Of a stretch of 64,000 bases of DNA, positions 16,796-25,436 are shown one piece after another. Origin of the DNA: an uncultured bacterium. Lineage in GTDB: Bacteria > Patescibacteriota > Saccharimonadia > Saccharimonadales > Saccharimonadaceae. The notes below the pieces were generated by a model. That model was not told where the DNA came from. It saw nothing but the letters and a program-made list of their open reading frames with translations, and searched no databases. Positions within the stretch are counted from its first letter, which is position 1; each line of letters opens with the position of its first letter. The translations under genes were made by a program, and so were the position numbers. The stretch lies in NCBI GenBank assembly GCA_938030735.1, contig CALHIM010000011.1, forward strand, positions 124,001-188,000, given 5' to 3'.

Positions 16796-17209
16796 GGATT
16801 TTACGACTTCTTCTCGCACAAGGTAAAATGTCCTGTGTAAAAAGCCAATTTGTTCGCCCTGTAAATTAAGAATATCTTTTTTTTCGAGTTTTTTAAACCC
16901 GTATTTATTATTCTCGGTGATACTATAAATATCACCTTTTTTGCTGATAGCGAAACAATTTCTTGTCTGAACAATAATTGCAACACGCTCACTTTCGAGC
17001 CCGTTCGCTACATCCAGATTTTTAATAACTGCATATTCTGGATTTACCTTAAACCCGTTTTGGAATACGCGTCTAGCGATAATTCTTGCGAAATCGAAAA
17101 TAGCTTCAGTTAAATTTTCTTTCGCCATTCCTTCGTCGCCTCCCGCTGCCTTAACGGCATTTTTCCAGGTATTGACGTCTTGATCAATTGAAGTTTGTAA
17201 ATTGCTCAT
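16784..17209 (-). CDS. Hypothetical protein of 141 residues inserted between ruvA and ruvB
   Basis: Preceded on the minus strand by AAGGAGG 8-9 nt before ATG, an almost perfect Shine-Dalgarno, so it is probably real and well translated. The sequence starts MSNLQTSIDQDVNTW and is soluble, mixed alpha/beta, with no signal peptide, Cys cluster or motif I recognise. It is transcribed against the ruv genes and ends in the shared terminator. A role cannot be assigned. Opposite orientation inside an otherwise ruvCAB block suggests later insertion. Confidence 0.65.
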   Translation of the reverse strand: MSNLQTSIDQDVNTWKNAVKAAGGDEGMAKENLTEAIFDFARIIARRVFQNGFKVNPEYAVIKNLDVANGLESERVAIIVQTRNCFAISKKGDIYSITENNKYGFKKLEKKDILNLQGEQIGFLHRTFYLVREEVVKSNKK

Positions 17210-17313
17210 ATTAAGAGCCTCCTTATAAAAATTTCTTATTCCAAAAGAGGAATACTATGTTAAGATTATAACAAATTTTTCTATTTTTGTCAAGTCGTGG
17301 TATAATATAAGCA

Positions 17314-18327
17314 ATGGCTATTGAAAGAATTATTGATGCAAACTTACATGATGACGAACCGCAAGAACAGCAGGTGGAGATTTCTTTACGCCCAACGAAT
17401 TTTGATGAATATGTTGGCCAAGAACGACTGAAAAAAAACTTAAAACTTGCAATTGAAGCTTCAAAAAAGCGTGGTGAAAATATTGATCATGTGCTTCTTT
17501 ATGGTCCTCCAGGGTTGGGAAAAACTACAATGGCGAATGTGATCGCGCGTGAAATGGGCGCAAATATTCGAATTACATCTGGCCCAGCAATTGAAAAAGC
17601 TGGTGATTTAGCTTCGATTGTAACAAATTTACAAGATGGTGATATTCTTTTCATTGATGAAATTCACCGAATGCCACGCGCTGTTGAAGAAATTCTTTAT
17701 TCCGCGATGGAAGATTTCAAACTTGATATTGTGATCGGTAAAGGTCCAGCCGCACGCTCGGTTCGGTTAGATTTGCCACATTTTACGGTTATTGGAGCAA
17801 CCACCAGAACAGGAAGTCTAGCAGCGCCACTCCGGGACCGTTTTGGCCATATTTATAGATTGGAATTTTATACACCAGAAGAGATTTCGAAAATTATTTT
17901 ACGTTCAAGTAAAATTTTGGGGAGCAAAATTCAAGATGAAGCTTCGAAAATTCTATCAACGAGAGCAAGGCTAACTCCACGAATCGCAAACCGAATTTTA
18001 AAGCGGGTTCGCGATTATGCTGATGTTAATGGTGATGGAATTATTGATTCGAAAACTGCTCAAAATGCTTTAAAAATGCTTGAAATTGATGAACTAGGGC
18101 TCGACGCAGCAGATAGAAATCTATTAAATTCGGTGATTGAAAATTACGGAACGCGGCCAGTTGGCTTAAATACAATGGCAGCATTAACTGGTGATGAAAC
18201 TGCAACAATCGAAGATTTTTATGAACCGTATCTGATGCAGATTGGTTTTTTGCAACGAACTCCTCGTGGAAGAATTATCACCAAAAAAGCATTTGAACAT
18301 TTAGGAAAGGAATTTAAAGATGAATGA
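17314..18327 (+). CDS. ruvB: Holliday junction branch-migration ATPase RuvB
   Basis: 337 residues. Walker [10 protein letters not shown] (about 65-73), Walker [10 protein letters not shown] (about 110), sensor region [10 protein letters not shown] (about 150) and the C-terminal winged-helix segment are all present. It pumps DNA through the RuvA-bound junction. A -10 TATAAT (17301-17306, with TGG before it) ends 7 nt before ATG, so the message may be leaderless. TGA stop. It overlaps the next gene by 8 nt. Confidence 0.98.
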   Translation: MAIERIIDANLHDDEPQEQQVEISLRPTNFDEYVGQERLKKNLKLAIEASKKRGENIDHVLLYGPPGLGKTTMANVIAREMGANIRITSGPAIEKAGDLASIVTNLQDGDILFIDEIHRMPRAVEEILYSAMEDFKLDIVIGKGPAARSVRLDLPHFTVIGATTRTGSLAAPLRDRFGHIYRLEFYTPEEISKIILRSSKILGSKIQDEASKILSTRARLTPRIANRILKRVRDYADVNGDGIIDSKTAQNALKMLEIDELGLDAADRNLLNSVIENYGTRPVGLNTMAALTGDETATIEDFYEPYLMQIGFLQRTPRGRIITKKAFEHLGKEFKDE

Positions 18328-19069
18328 TAAGCAAAGCTTGGCGCAAAAATTTGAAGAAAAAATCGCACAAAATGGGCAGAATTTAACTTTCGAAAACAAC
18401 TTGGGGGCTCCAATTCAAGTTCAGCCAGTCATGCAAGTAGAAGTTCCTGTTGGTGATCCACGCGTAATTAAAACTCGCCACGAACAATCTGTAAAAACTT
18501 ATCCAGATATCACTGTTGATGAAGATGAATATGTGGTTCTTTCGATGCGCCGTCATTCACTCGGCTATCTTTTAAATATTATTTTTAGTGCATTTATTGG
18601 TGTTTTACTAATTAGTGCGTGGATTATTATCTGTTTTATGCCGAATCCGCTACCAATTCCTGCAAACTTTAAACCGCAAATTTCTTTGATTTTTGGCTCA
18701 ATTACACTACTTTTAATTATATTGACTTATGTTAATTATGTTGTGTATCGAGCGAATCGATTCGTGATTACGAATGAACGCGCAGTTCAATGGATTTCGA
18801 ATACGATTATGAGCCAAAAAAAGCAGGTGATTAACCTTGAATCGATTGAAGATATATCTTATTCTCGAGAGGGAATTTTGCAGCATTTGTTTGATTATGG
18901 GACTGTAAAGTTAAGCACTGTCGGCGATGAATCGACTTACACTTTTCCGTTTTCACCAAATCCAGATAAAAAAGCAGAATTTTTAAGCGATATCGTTGAA
19001 GCTGCTCGTGAGAATCAAATGCTTTCTGATAAACTTTTTGAAGAAGGTATAAAAATGAGTGTAAAATAA
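18320..19069 (+). CDS. Bacterial PH-domain membrane protein
   Basis: 249 residues. A charged cytoplasmic N-region of about 75 residues is followed by two transmembrane helices (about 88-112 and 122-142) and a bPH2/YdbT-like pleckstrin-type domain (about 143-225), with the typical start [16 protein letters not shown] and a later [10 protein letters not shown] strand. Such proteins sit in the membrane and are thought to serve in envelope stress or protein assembly. It overlaps ruvB by 8 nt, so it is cotranscribed. Function not known. Confidence 0.8.
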   Translation: MNDKQSLAQKFEEKIAQNGQNLTFENNLGAPIQVQPVMQVEVPVGDPRVIKTRHEQSVKTYPDITVDEDEYVVLSMRRHSLGYLLNIIFSAFIGVLLISAWIIICFMPNPLPIPANFKPQISLIFGSITLLLIILTYVNYVVYRANRFVITNERAVQWISNTIMSQKKQVINLESIEDISYSREGILQHLFDYGTVKLSTVGDESTYTFPFSPNPDKKAEFLSDIVEAARENQMLSDKLFEEGIKMSVK

Positions 19070-19072
19070 TAA

Positions 19073-19107
19073 AAAACGGCTTTCAAAAATTTGTGAGCCG
19101 TTTTTTA
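19073..19107. terminator. Bidirectional terminator
   Basis: Stem aaaacggct (19073-19081) / agccgtttt (19096-19104) with T-rich tail on the plus strand and A-rich leader. It separates the PH-domain gene from the converging pilin gene. Confidence 0.85.
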
Positions 19108-19111
19108 ATAT

Positions 19112-19501
19112 TTAATTTCGAGATTTTTTAATAAAATCACCTTCTTTTTCTAATTTTGCTCGAAGTGTGAATTTTTTGCATTTACCGTTTTCACAGTTGG
19201 TTGGTTCGTAGTGGTATTCACTTTTTTCTTCATTAATTATAATTCCAGAAGGGTCGGTTAAGAGATTTGGTTCAATACCTTTAACAACATCTTCGTTGAT
19301 TTTTTCAGGATAATAGTCATTTTTCTTATAATAAACTTCTTCCAAATTATAATAAATTTCATTAATCGAAAGTTTTCGAATTTGATCGCGTTGAACTGCG
19401 AGAAGTTCGAATCTTTGTATTGTAAAAATTACGCCAACGACAATTAAAAATATAATTACAACACAAATTTCAATAACTGTAAAACCAGATTTTTTCTTCA
19501 T
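19112..19501 (-). CDS. Type IV pilin-like protein
   Basis: 129 residues. The start KKKSGFTVIEICVVIIFL is a class III prepilin peptide: short basic leader, cleavage between Gly and Phe, Glu at +5 of the mature chain, and a hydrophobic helix for filament assembly. The small C-domain has two Cys near the end (NCENGKCK), a likely disulfide. It could be a minor pilin or a competence pseudopilin; pilus-driven DNA uptake and host contact are described for Saccharibacteria. Extended -10 TGA-TATAAT ends 8 nt before the ATG (leaderless pattern). No other pilus assembly gene is adjacent; the nearest relative is the degenerate PilB-like gene at 22.3 kb. Confidence 0.85.
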   Translation of the reverse strand: MKKKSGFTVIEICVVIIFLIVVGVIFTIQRFELLAVQRDQIRKLSINEIYYNLEEVYYKKNDYYPEKINEDVVKGIEPNLLTDPSGIIINEEKSEYHYEPTNCENGKCKKFTLRAKLEKEGDFIKKSRN

Positions 19502-19628
19502 ATATTTTTATTATATCACAATTTATTTTTTTGGTCTAATCAGTTTGAATTTGTTAGAAAAGTATGATAAAATTTGTTTTATTACTATTTTAAAAATTAG
19601 TAAAGTAAAATTAGGGGGGTGAAGAAAA

Positions 19629-19805
19629 ATGATTAAAATTCCAATCGGTAAAGATGCTGATGGTAATACAGTTTGCGTTAACTTTATACAATTAGACCCA
19701 AGATTTGGTACTCTTACTAATAAAACATTAGCTGCAATCCAAACTGAAATTATAAAAGAGGAACGCAAAGAATTAGCAAAACAGAAGGGTGCGATAGTTT
19801 TTTAA
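19629..19805 (+). CDS. Small hypothetical protein, 58 residues
   Basis: ATG 19629 follows a strong purine tract (aggggggtgaag, 19613-19624), and the frame runs 58 codons to TAA 19803-19805. It begins MIKIPIGKDADGNTVCVNF and ends in a Lys/Glu helix. No family is recognised. It is followed by a terminator hairpin with a long T tract and lies alone between the pilin and recA. The very good RBS and terminator make it a likely real single-gene unit. Confidence 0.6.
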   Translation: MIKIPIGKDADGNTVCVNFIQLDPRFGTLTNKTLAAIQTEIIKEERKELAKQKGAIVF

Positions 19806-19813
19806 TTATTTTT

Positions 19814-19842
19814 AAGGTTCACTTTGAGCCTTTTTCTTTTTC
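19814..19842 (+). terminator. Terminator after the 58-residue gene
   Basis: Stem aaggttc (19814-19820) / gagcctt (19826-19832) with one G-U pair, then TTTTTCTTTTTC. A near copy follows the orphan gene ending at 25342. Confidence 0.8.
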
Positions 19843-19853
19843 AAAAAATAACC

Positions 19854-19882
19854 TTGAACATTTTGCTAAAAAATGTTAAAAT
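19854..19882 (+). promoter_or_regulatory. recA promoter
   Basis: -35 TTGAAC (19854-19859), 17-nt spacer, extended -10 TGT-TAAAAT (19877-19882). The same layout precedes ftsH, lepA, rnpA and arcA. I see no obvious LexA-type palindrome over it. Confidence 0.75.
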
Positions 19883-19910
19883 AAAGATATTATTTTAAGG
19901 AGAAAATTTT

Positions 19911-20972
19911 ATGGCTAAAGCAAAAAAAACAGATATAGGAATGGCTGAAGATGGTAAAAAACAAGCGCTAGATTTAGCGATTGCACAAATTTCGAAACAA
20001 TTCGGCGATGGTTCAATTATGAAGCTTGGCGAAAATCATAAAGTTGATGTTGAGCTTCTACCTTCAGGATGTTTGAGCCTAGATATTGCACTTGGTGGTG
20101 GCTACCCTAAGGGGCGAATTATTGAAATTTATGGACCAGAAAGTTCAGGAAAAACTACTTTAACGCTCCATGCAATTGCTGAAATTCAAAAACAAGGTGG
20201 AACAGCGGCATTTATTGATGCAGAGCATGCGCTCGATCCAGCTTATGCGCGTAAACTTGGTGTTGATACTGAAAACTTGCTTGTTGCACAACCTGATAAT
20301 GGCGAACAAGCGCTTGAAATTACTGAAACTTTGGTGCGTTCTAATGCAGTTGATTTGATTGTAGTTGACTCAGTTGCGGCTCTTGTTCCGCAGGCTGAAA
20401 TTGATGGAGATATGGGTGATGCACACATGGGGCTTCAAGCTCGTTTAATGTCGCAAGCGCTTCGAAAACTTACTGGAATTATTAATAAATCAAAAGCTAC
20501 GGTAATTTTCATCAACCAAATTCGAATGAAAATTGGTGTGATGTTTGGAAATCCTGAAACCACAACTGGTGGTAACGCGCTTAAATTCTATGCTTCAGTT
20601 CGTGCTGATATTCGCCGAACAGCTCAAATTAAAAGTGGTGATGATGTAATTGGAAACCGTACAAAGGTTAAAATTGTGAAAAATAAGATTGCAGCACCGT
20701 TCCGAGTTGCCGAATTCGACATTATGTATAACGAGGGAATTTCGAAAACTGGAGATATTATAGATTTAGCGGTTGAATATGAAGTTTTAGGAAAATCTGG
20801 TGCATTCTATAAATATAACGATCAGAATATTGGTCAAGGTCGTGAAAACGCTAAGCGATACTTGCTTGAAAATCCAGATGTAATGGCGGAAATTGATGCT
20901 AAAGTTCGAGCAAAAATTCGTGGTGAAGAATTTGTTGAAGAAGCTCCAAACGAAGAAAAAACTGAAGAATAA
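19911..20972 (+). CDS. recA: Recombinase RecA
   Basis: 353 residues. Walker [10 protein letters not shown] (75-83), Walker [11 protein letters not shown] (about 149), the RecA signature [14 protein letters not shown] (about 185), and the L2 loop around [15 protein letters not shown] (about 210) are intact. RBS aaggag lies 8-9 nt before ATG. It catalyses strand exchange and, in SOS-proficient bacteria, LexA cleavage; note that the LexA-like protein in this window lacks the protease domain. An attenuator-like hairpin separates it from recX. Confidence 0.99.
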   Translation: MAKAKKTDIGMAEDGKKQALDLAIAQISKQFGDGSIMKLGENHKVDVELLPSGCLSLDIALGGGYPKGRIIEIYGPESSGKTTLTLHAIAEIQKQGGTAAFIDAEHALDPAYARKLGVDTENLLVAQPDNGEQALEITETLVRSNAVDLIVVDSVAALVPQAEIDGDMGDAHMGLQARLMSQALRKLTGIINKSKATVIFINQIRMKIGVMFGNPETTTGGNALKFYASVRADIRRTAQIKSGDDVIGNRTKVKIVKNKIAAPFRVAEFDIMYNEGISKTGDIIDLAVEYEVLGKSGAFYKYNDQNIGQGRENAKRYLLENPDVMAEIDAKVRAKIRGEEFVEEAPNEEKTEE

Positions 20973-20975
20973 AAT

Positions 20976-21010
20976 AATTAGCCCGATAAATTTGGGCTAA
21001 TTTGATTTTA
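20976..21010 (+). terminator. Hairpin between recA and recX
   Basis: A perfect 9-bp inverted repeat (aattagccc 20976-20984, gggctaatt 20994-21002) with T-rich sequence downstream. It probably ends most recA transcripts and lets some read-through reach recX. Confidence 0.7.
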
Positions 21011-21016
21011 ATTTTT

Positions 21017-21751
21017 ATGGCATTAGAGATTTTTGATCATAGTGATTTTGAGTATAAAAAGATAAAAAAGAGCTCTCAAGAAGCTACTTTTAAGGATGGT
21101 TTTTTTATAATAACAGATATAAAACAAGCAGTTAAAAATCAAAATCGGGTAAATATTTTTGTGAATGGAAAATATCGTTTTTCGCTAGATATTTTTCAGT
21201 TAACTCAATTAAATGTTAAAATTGGATCTAAATTTACAAAAACTGAAATCGAAAATCTTGAACAGCAGAGTGAATTTGGCAAACTTTATGCTTTAGCTTT
21301 AAATTATTGCTTAATGAGGCCACATTCTAAAAAAGAAATTAGCGATTATTTATGGAAAAAAACTTTAAATCGTAAGCTTAAAAATCATAAAACGGGTGAA
21401 TTTTATGAAAAAAAAGGAGTTTCGAAAATCTCAGTTGAACAAGTTTTGAGTCGATTGATTGAAAAAAAATATATTGATGATGAAAAGTTTGCTAAATTCT
21501 GGGTTGAAAACCGTAATCAGAGAAAAGGTAGCTCAATTAAAAAACTAAAATCTGAATTATTTTCGAAAGGTGTTTCTTCAGATATTATTGAACAGGTTTT
21601 AAGTGAATCAAATCGAAATGATGAGGATGAGATTCAAAAAATAATTACTAAAAAAGCTAAAAGATATACAGATGAACAAAAGTTAATTGCCTATCTGGCT
21701 CGACAGGGTTTTTCTTTTGATGAAATTAAAAAGGCGCTTTCGAAAGAATAA
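21017..21751 (+). CDS. recX: Regulatory protein RecX
   Basis: 244 residues from ATG 21017; a TTG at 21002 would overlap the recA hairpin and is less likely. An N-terminal extension of about 85 residues precedes the RecX three-helix repeats, recognisable by KEISDYLWKK (about 110), VLSRLIEKKYIDDEKFAKFWVENR (about 145-168) and LKSELFSKGVSSDIIEQVL. RecX binds RecA filaments and modulates recombination. Position directly after recA supports the call. The N-terminal 30 residues have no clear counterpart that I recognise. Confidence 0.88.
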   Translation: MALEIFDHSDFEYKKIKKSSQEATFKDGFFIITDIKQAVKNQNRVNIFVNGKYRFSLDIFQLTQLNVKIGSKFTKTEIENLEQQSEFGKLYALALNYCLMRPHSKKEISDYLWKKTLNRKLKNHKTGEFYEKKGVSKISVEQVLSRLIEKKYIDDEKFAKFWVENRNQRKGSSIKKLKSELFSKGVSSDIIEQVLSESNRNDEDEIQKIITKKAKRYTDEQKLIAYLARQGFSFDEIKKALSKE

Positions 21752-21753
21752 TT

Positions 21754-22311
21754 TTAATCTCGAAAAGGATTTATATAATTCGGTACAAAATTCTCAGTTT
21801 TTTCTGCTCGTTTTTGTGGGGATTCTTCTTTTTCGTGGCGAATTGTGATAGTATTGTCATTTATTGCAACGATTTGAGATCGGTGAATTGTTAAAGTTGG
21901 ATCGTTTAACGATTTTAAAAATGGTCGTTTTACGATTAATTGCTGAACTGAAAAATCAGCTAAACTTAAAGTATAATCAATTATTTTACCAATTTTTGAA
22001 CCTTTTTCATCTTCAACTTTAAGATTTAAGATGTCAAAATCAAGGTCAATTATTTCTTTAATTTTAATTACATCTGTTGGGAGAATAAAATCTTCACCAG
22101 AGTCGATAATAAATCCAATTCTTGAAAGTTCACGAATATCGGCGATTCGGATTAACATTTCTTCGTTTGAAAAAGAATTAGCTTTTAATTTATAAGCTAA
22201 AATTTGTAAATTTTCAGGATTAATAATCGCATTGCCAGTTAGGGCAAGTTGTGAGCCAGTTTGTAGCCCCATAATTGGCGTGTCTAGTAATTTTGAAGCT
22301 AAAATTAACAT
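21754..22311 (-). CDS. PRC-barrel domain protein
   Basis: 185 residues, soluble. Two PRC-barrel-like beta domains are suggested: one near residues 1-75 (start MLILASKLLDTPIMGLQTG, a common PRC start) and one at about 85-160 (DFDILNLKVEDEKGSKIGKIIDYTL). PRC barrels act as RNA-processing or photosynthesis adaptors and as sporulation-type regulators. It ends 3 nt from the converging recX stop and follows the PilB-like gene by 30 nt in the same direction, so the two are probably an operon. Function not known. Confidence 0.75.
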   Translation of the reverse strand: MLILASKLLDTPIMGLQTGSQLALTGNAIINPENLQILAYKLKANSFSNEEMLIRIADIRELSRIGFIIDSGEDFILPTDVIKIKEIIDLDFDILNLKVEDEKGSKIGKIIDYTLSLADFSVQQLIVKRPFLKSLNDPTLTIHRSQIVAINDNTITIRHEKEESPQKRAEKTENFVPNYINPFRD

Positions 22312-22341
22312 AATTATTTATAATTCTAACAAATTATTGTT

Positions 22342-23616
22342 TTAAAATCCAGTTTTCCGCATTAATTCTGGTAGAATTGTTTCATTTTGTAGAACCTTCG
22401 CTAAACCGTCTAATTTCATATTTCTAAAATTATTTGCTGAAAGAATTTCTTCAATTTCAACTGAAGTTGGCTTAATTTGAATTAAATTTTTAATTTCTTT
22501 TGAAATTTCGCCATTAATTAAGCTTAAAACTTCAAAAATTGCAGTATTTCCAGAAAAAGCTAATTCATAATTATCTTTTTTTCTAATAATTGGTAACTCT
22601 AAAATAGCATTTGAAGAAGTTGAAAGTTTATTTTTTGGGTGAACTTTATCGCGAAAATCTTTTTCTAATTTATGGATTTTTACTCCCGTAATTTTAAATT
22701 CCTGTAAAATCAGCGAAGATTCTTCTTTTGAGATTTTGGTTTTTGAAATTGCTTTTTTCGAAACAGTACGAATTAAGGTTTGTGAAATCATTCCTAAAAC
22801 GTTTGCACTAATCAAGAATGGTTCAATCCCAAGATAATTTAGAAATGGGATAATTTCACTTATTTTTTGAACTGGGAGGCTGGCAATAATGAATTTTCCT
22901 CGCATTGAAGCATCAAAAATAAGCTCAGCAGTTTTTGAATCTTTTAGGTTATCGATGTATAAAATATCAGGATTTTGGCTTAGAGCTGACTTAACCATTT
23001 CAAGATAATCTAAGCCAATTCTAGGGTTAATTTCGGTCTGGTTAATTCCTGGAATGGTTTTTTCGATGTGTTTTTCAATTGTAACAATATTTTTTTCGCT
23101 CGAATTTAACTCATTTAAAATTGAGAAATTGGTTGTATTATTTCCTTCACCAATTGTAAAAATAATTCCACGTGGTTGGCGTAAAATTTGTTGAATTTGT
23201 TGTAAATTTTCACCCCAAAGCCCAATTTCATTAAGTTTTCTAACGCTTTTTCGGGCTCGAATTAGCCTTAAAGTAACTTTCTCACCCAAAAAAACTGGAG
23301 TTGTGGAAATTCGAATCCGAGCTTCTCCATGTTGGATTGTGGCGGATTGTGAAAAAGTTTTTTCACTAAAATTTAAACCGCCAAGATGTTTAAAATATTT
23401 CGCTAATTTTGGCAAAAAATCTTTCGAAAATTCATTAACGGTTTTTAAAACGCCGTTAATTCGAAAACGGACTAAAGTTGAATCTTCTCTTGGTTCAATA
23501 TGAACATCAGTTGCATGCAGATTTAGGGCATTTTCAATAATACTTTCGGCTGCAAATTTAACTGAATTTTCGAACTTTATCTCTTTAATTTTCGAAATTT
23601 TCCCACCTTCTTTCAT
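22342..23616 (-). CDS. PilB/GspE-family secretion ATPase homologue that has lost catalytic motifs
   Basis: 424 residues. The fold is recognisable: VRFRINGVLKTVNEF (about 49-63) matches the N-domain, and NELNSSEKNIVTIEKHIEKTIPGINQTEINPRIGL (168-202) is the typical stretch after Walker A. However, Walker A is GEGNNTTN (156-163) instead of GPTGSGKTT and lacks the Lys; the Walker B region DILYIDNLKD (217-226) lacks the usual GEIRD Glu; the STLHTN His box is ASLPVQ (245-250); the four-Cys zinc site is absent. It is therefore probably unable to hydrolyse ATP, and may be a structural or regulatory partner of an active PilB elsewhere. -10 TAAAAT ends 7 nt before ATG. Confidence 0.85.
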   Translation of the reverse strand: MKEGGKISKIKEIKFENSVKFAAESIIENALNLHATDVHIEPREDSTLVRFRINGVLKTVNEFSKDFLPKLAKYFKHLGGLNFSEKTFSQSATIQHGEARIRISTTPVFLGEKVTLRLIRARKSVRKLNEIGLWGENLQQIQQILRQPRGIIFTIGEGNNTTNFSILNELNSSEKNIVTIEKHIEKTIPGINQTEINPRIGLDYLEMVKSALSQNPDILYIDNLKDSKTAELIFDASMRGKFIIASLPVQKISEIIPFLNYLGIEPFLISANVLGMISQTLIRTVSKKAISKTKISKEESSLILQEFKITGVKIHKLEKDFRDKVHPKNKLSTSSNAILELPIIRKKDNYELAFSGNTAIFEVLSLINGEISKEIKNLIQIKPTSVEIEEILSANNFRNMKLDGLAKVLQNETILPELMRKTGF

Positions 23617-23672
23617 TGTTTAAATTTTAACATAATCGATTTAAAAACGCAAGTGTGGTAAAATAAATTTAT
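23617..23672. promoter_or_regulatory. Divergent promoter region for the PilB-like gene and tilS
   Basis: 56 bp carries two outward promoters. Minus strand: -35 TTGCGT (23652-23647), 17-nt spacer, TAAAAT (23629-23624), start 7 nt on. Plus strand: extended -10 TGG-TAAAAT at 23659-23664, start codon 8 nt on. The elements overlap, so the two genes cannot easily be transcribed at the same moment. Confidence 0.65.
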
Positions 23673-24554
23673 ATGAAGAAAATAGTCGTGGCAGTTTCTG
23701 GCGGTGTGGATTCGGTGGTTTTACTGGATTTTTTAGTGCGATTTTTTCGAAATAAAAATGGGCAAAAATGGCTTGAAGAAAACTTAATTGTTGCGCATTT
23801 TGAGCATGGAATTCGCGGAAAAGAAAGTCAAGAAGACTGTGAATTTGTTCGAAGATTAGCAGAAAAAGATAGATTAAAATTCGAATTTGAACATGGTAAT
23901 TTAGGAGAAAATTCAAGTGAAGAAAAAGCTCGAAATGCTCGATATATTTTTTTGCGAAAAATTGCTAAACGTGAAAATGCTATAATTTTTACGGCCCATC
24001 ATAAGAATGATTTGGCGGAGACTTTTGCGTTAAATTTGGCGCGCGGTGGCGGTTGGCGCGCGGTGGCGTGTTTTGATTCGCCAGATATTGAACGGCCTTT
24101 TTTACGATTTTCGAAATTAGAAATTATAAAAATGGCAAAGCAACAAGGTTTAATTTGGCGAGAGGATTCAACTAATTTTAGTCAAAAATATAAACGCAAT
24201 CGAATTCGAAAAACTTTGAATTTTAGTAAAAAAGATCTGGAATCGATTTTTAAAATTTGGCAAAGGCAAATTGAACTTCGCCGTGAAATTGAGAAAAAAA
24301 CTCAAGAGATTTTGTTTGAAATTAGTGACGGCCAAAAGTTTGAACGAGAGTTTTTTCGCACAAATTCAGATGAAGTTTGTTATGAAGTCCTGCGCGAAAT
24401 TATAATTCATCAATCTGGCAAAATTCCGCTTTCAAAACAAGTTTGGAATTTGCTATATGCAATTCGAACTTTTAAAAATGGCTCACGGACTCAAATTCTA
24501 GATGGGCATGAAGTTATGTTTTCTAGAAATCACTGGAGTTTTAATATTGACTAA
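23673..24554 (+). CDS. tilS: tRNA(Ile) lysidine synthase TilS
   Basis: 293 residues. The PP-loop motif SGGVDSVVLLDF (about 8-19) binds ATP; FEHGIRGKESQEDC (about 48-61), TAHHKNDLAETF (about 105-116) and the EDSTNFSQKYKRNRIRK region (about 165-181) are TilS hallmarks. It converts C34 of tRNA-Ile(CAU) to lysidine so that AUA is read. This matters here because the island at 39-44 kb uses many AUA codons. Shorter than the E. coli enzyme (432 residues) through loss of C-terminal domains, as in many small genomes. Confidence 0.95.
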   Translation: MKKIVVAVSGGVDSVVLLDFLVRFFRNKNGQKWLEENLIVAHFEHGIRGKESQEDCEFVRRLAEKDRLKFEFEHGNLGENSSEEKARNARYIFLRKIAKRENAIIFTAHHKNDLAETFALNLARGGGWRAVACFDSPDIERPFLRFSKLEIIKMAKQQGLIWREDSTNFSQKYKRNRIRKTLNFSKKDLESIFKIWQRQIELRREIEKKTQEILFEISDGQKFEREFFRTNSDEVCYEVLREIIIHQSGKIPLSKQVWNLLYAIRTFKNGSRTQILDGHEVMFSRNHWSFNID

Positions 24555-24610
24555 GTCTTTAATTTATAAGTATAATTTAGGTATAATCATATTTTTAGGA
24601 GGGTGTAAAA

Positions 24611-25342
24611 ATGATTAGTATTAGTAAATATAATCATAAAAAAGCCGTTGAATATTTCGAGAGATCGAAATATAAAAAGCTCGAAAAGTTAATTCGCTAT
24701 GCCGATACCGATAATATGTCGGTAAAGGAGTTAGTCAAACTAATTTCCTTTAAAGCTTTGGTTGAGCAAAAACTTCATGGGATTTATTGGTCTGATGAAG
24801 TGGCTCAACTAGAATTGGAGGCTCTTGATAAGGCTGGTGAGTCAAGTTACCTGTATGTTTTAGCAAAGCTCTCAATCAATAAAGCGCAAATCATTATTAG
24901 AAATAAAAAAGATGATAATCGCTTCGAAAGTGCTTTATATCTTCTGTCGTTGGCGGACAAGTGCTTCGCTCAGCTTGAAGGATATGAACTGGACAAGCTT
25001 TTTGTAAAAGACGAAAAGCTTCGGACGGAGTTTGAATTCCTCAGAAATAGCGGTAGAGCTGAGGAAATCAATCGAATCGTCGAGGAATATATAATCCTCG
25101 ATAGTAGATTTGATAAATTTAGGGGTGAAAAAGCTGAAACTTGGCAATTAAATGCCGAGTTTCATAGCTTGAAAATCATGGCTTATACCGGCTATCCTTA
25201 TGCTAAAGATTTAGGTATGGTAGTTGCTGAAAAATTTTTTTCTCGCGGCAATAAGTTAAAAGCACTAGCCGCGATAATGTATACCTTAGGCCGAGTGGGA
25301 TTTTATATATATGAAGCCTTGGCTTGGATCAGAGGTGAATAA
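24611..25342 (+). CDS. Hypothetical all-helical protein, 243 residues
   Basis: RBS aggagggtg lies 7-8 nt before ATG; TATAAT boxes occur at 24571-24576 and 24582-24587. The protein is predicted almost wholly helical, with aromatic/Leu spacing reminiscent of Sel1/TPR-type repeats (for example SALYLLSLADKCFAQLEGYEL and AEKFFSRGNKLKALAAIMYTLG), but no repeat family is certain. No signal peptide or membrane helix. It is monocistronic, with its own terminator. I do not recognise it. Confidence 0.65.
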   Translation: MISISKYNHKKAVEYFERSKYKKLEKLIRYADTDNMSVKELVKLISFKALVEQKLHGIYWSDEVAQLELEALDKAGESSYLYVLAKLSINKAQIIIRNKKDDNRFESALYLLSLADKCFAQLEGYELDKLFVKDEKLRTEFEFLRNSGRAEEINRIVEEYIILDSRFDKFRGEKAETWQLNAEFHSLKIMAYTGYPYAKDLGMVVAEKFFSRGNKLKALAAIMYTLGRVGFYIYEALAWIRGE

Positions 25343-25347
25343 TTTAT

Positions 25348-25377
25348 GAGGTTCATTAGAGCCTCTTTTTCTTTTTC
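25348..25377 (+). terminator. Terminator after the helical orphan
   Basis: Stem gaggttc (25348-25354) / gagcctc (25359-25365) with one G-U pair, then TTTTTCTTTTTC. It is closely similar to the terminator at 19814-19842. Confidence 0.8.
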
Positions 25378-25379
25378 GG

Positions 25380-25408
25380 TTGAAAACGCTTTAAAAATTT
25401 GTTAAAAT
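25380..25408 (+). promoter_or_regulatory. ftsH promoter
   Basis: -35 TTGAAA (25380-25385), 17-nt spacer, extended -10 TGT-TAAAAT (25403-25408). It starts right at the end of the preceding T tract. Confidence 0.75.
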
Positions 25409-25436
25409 AGTAAGAGTTGAATGACCGGAAAGGAAG

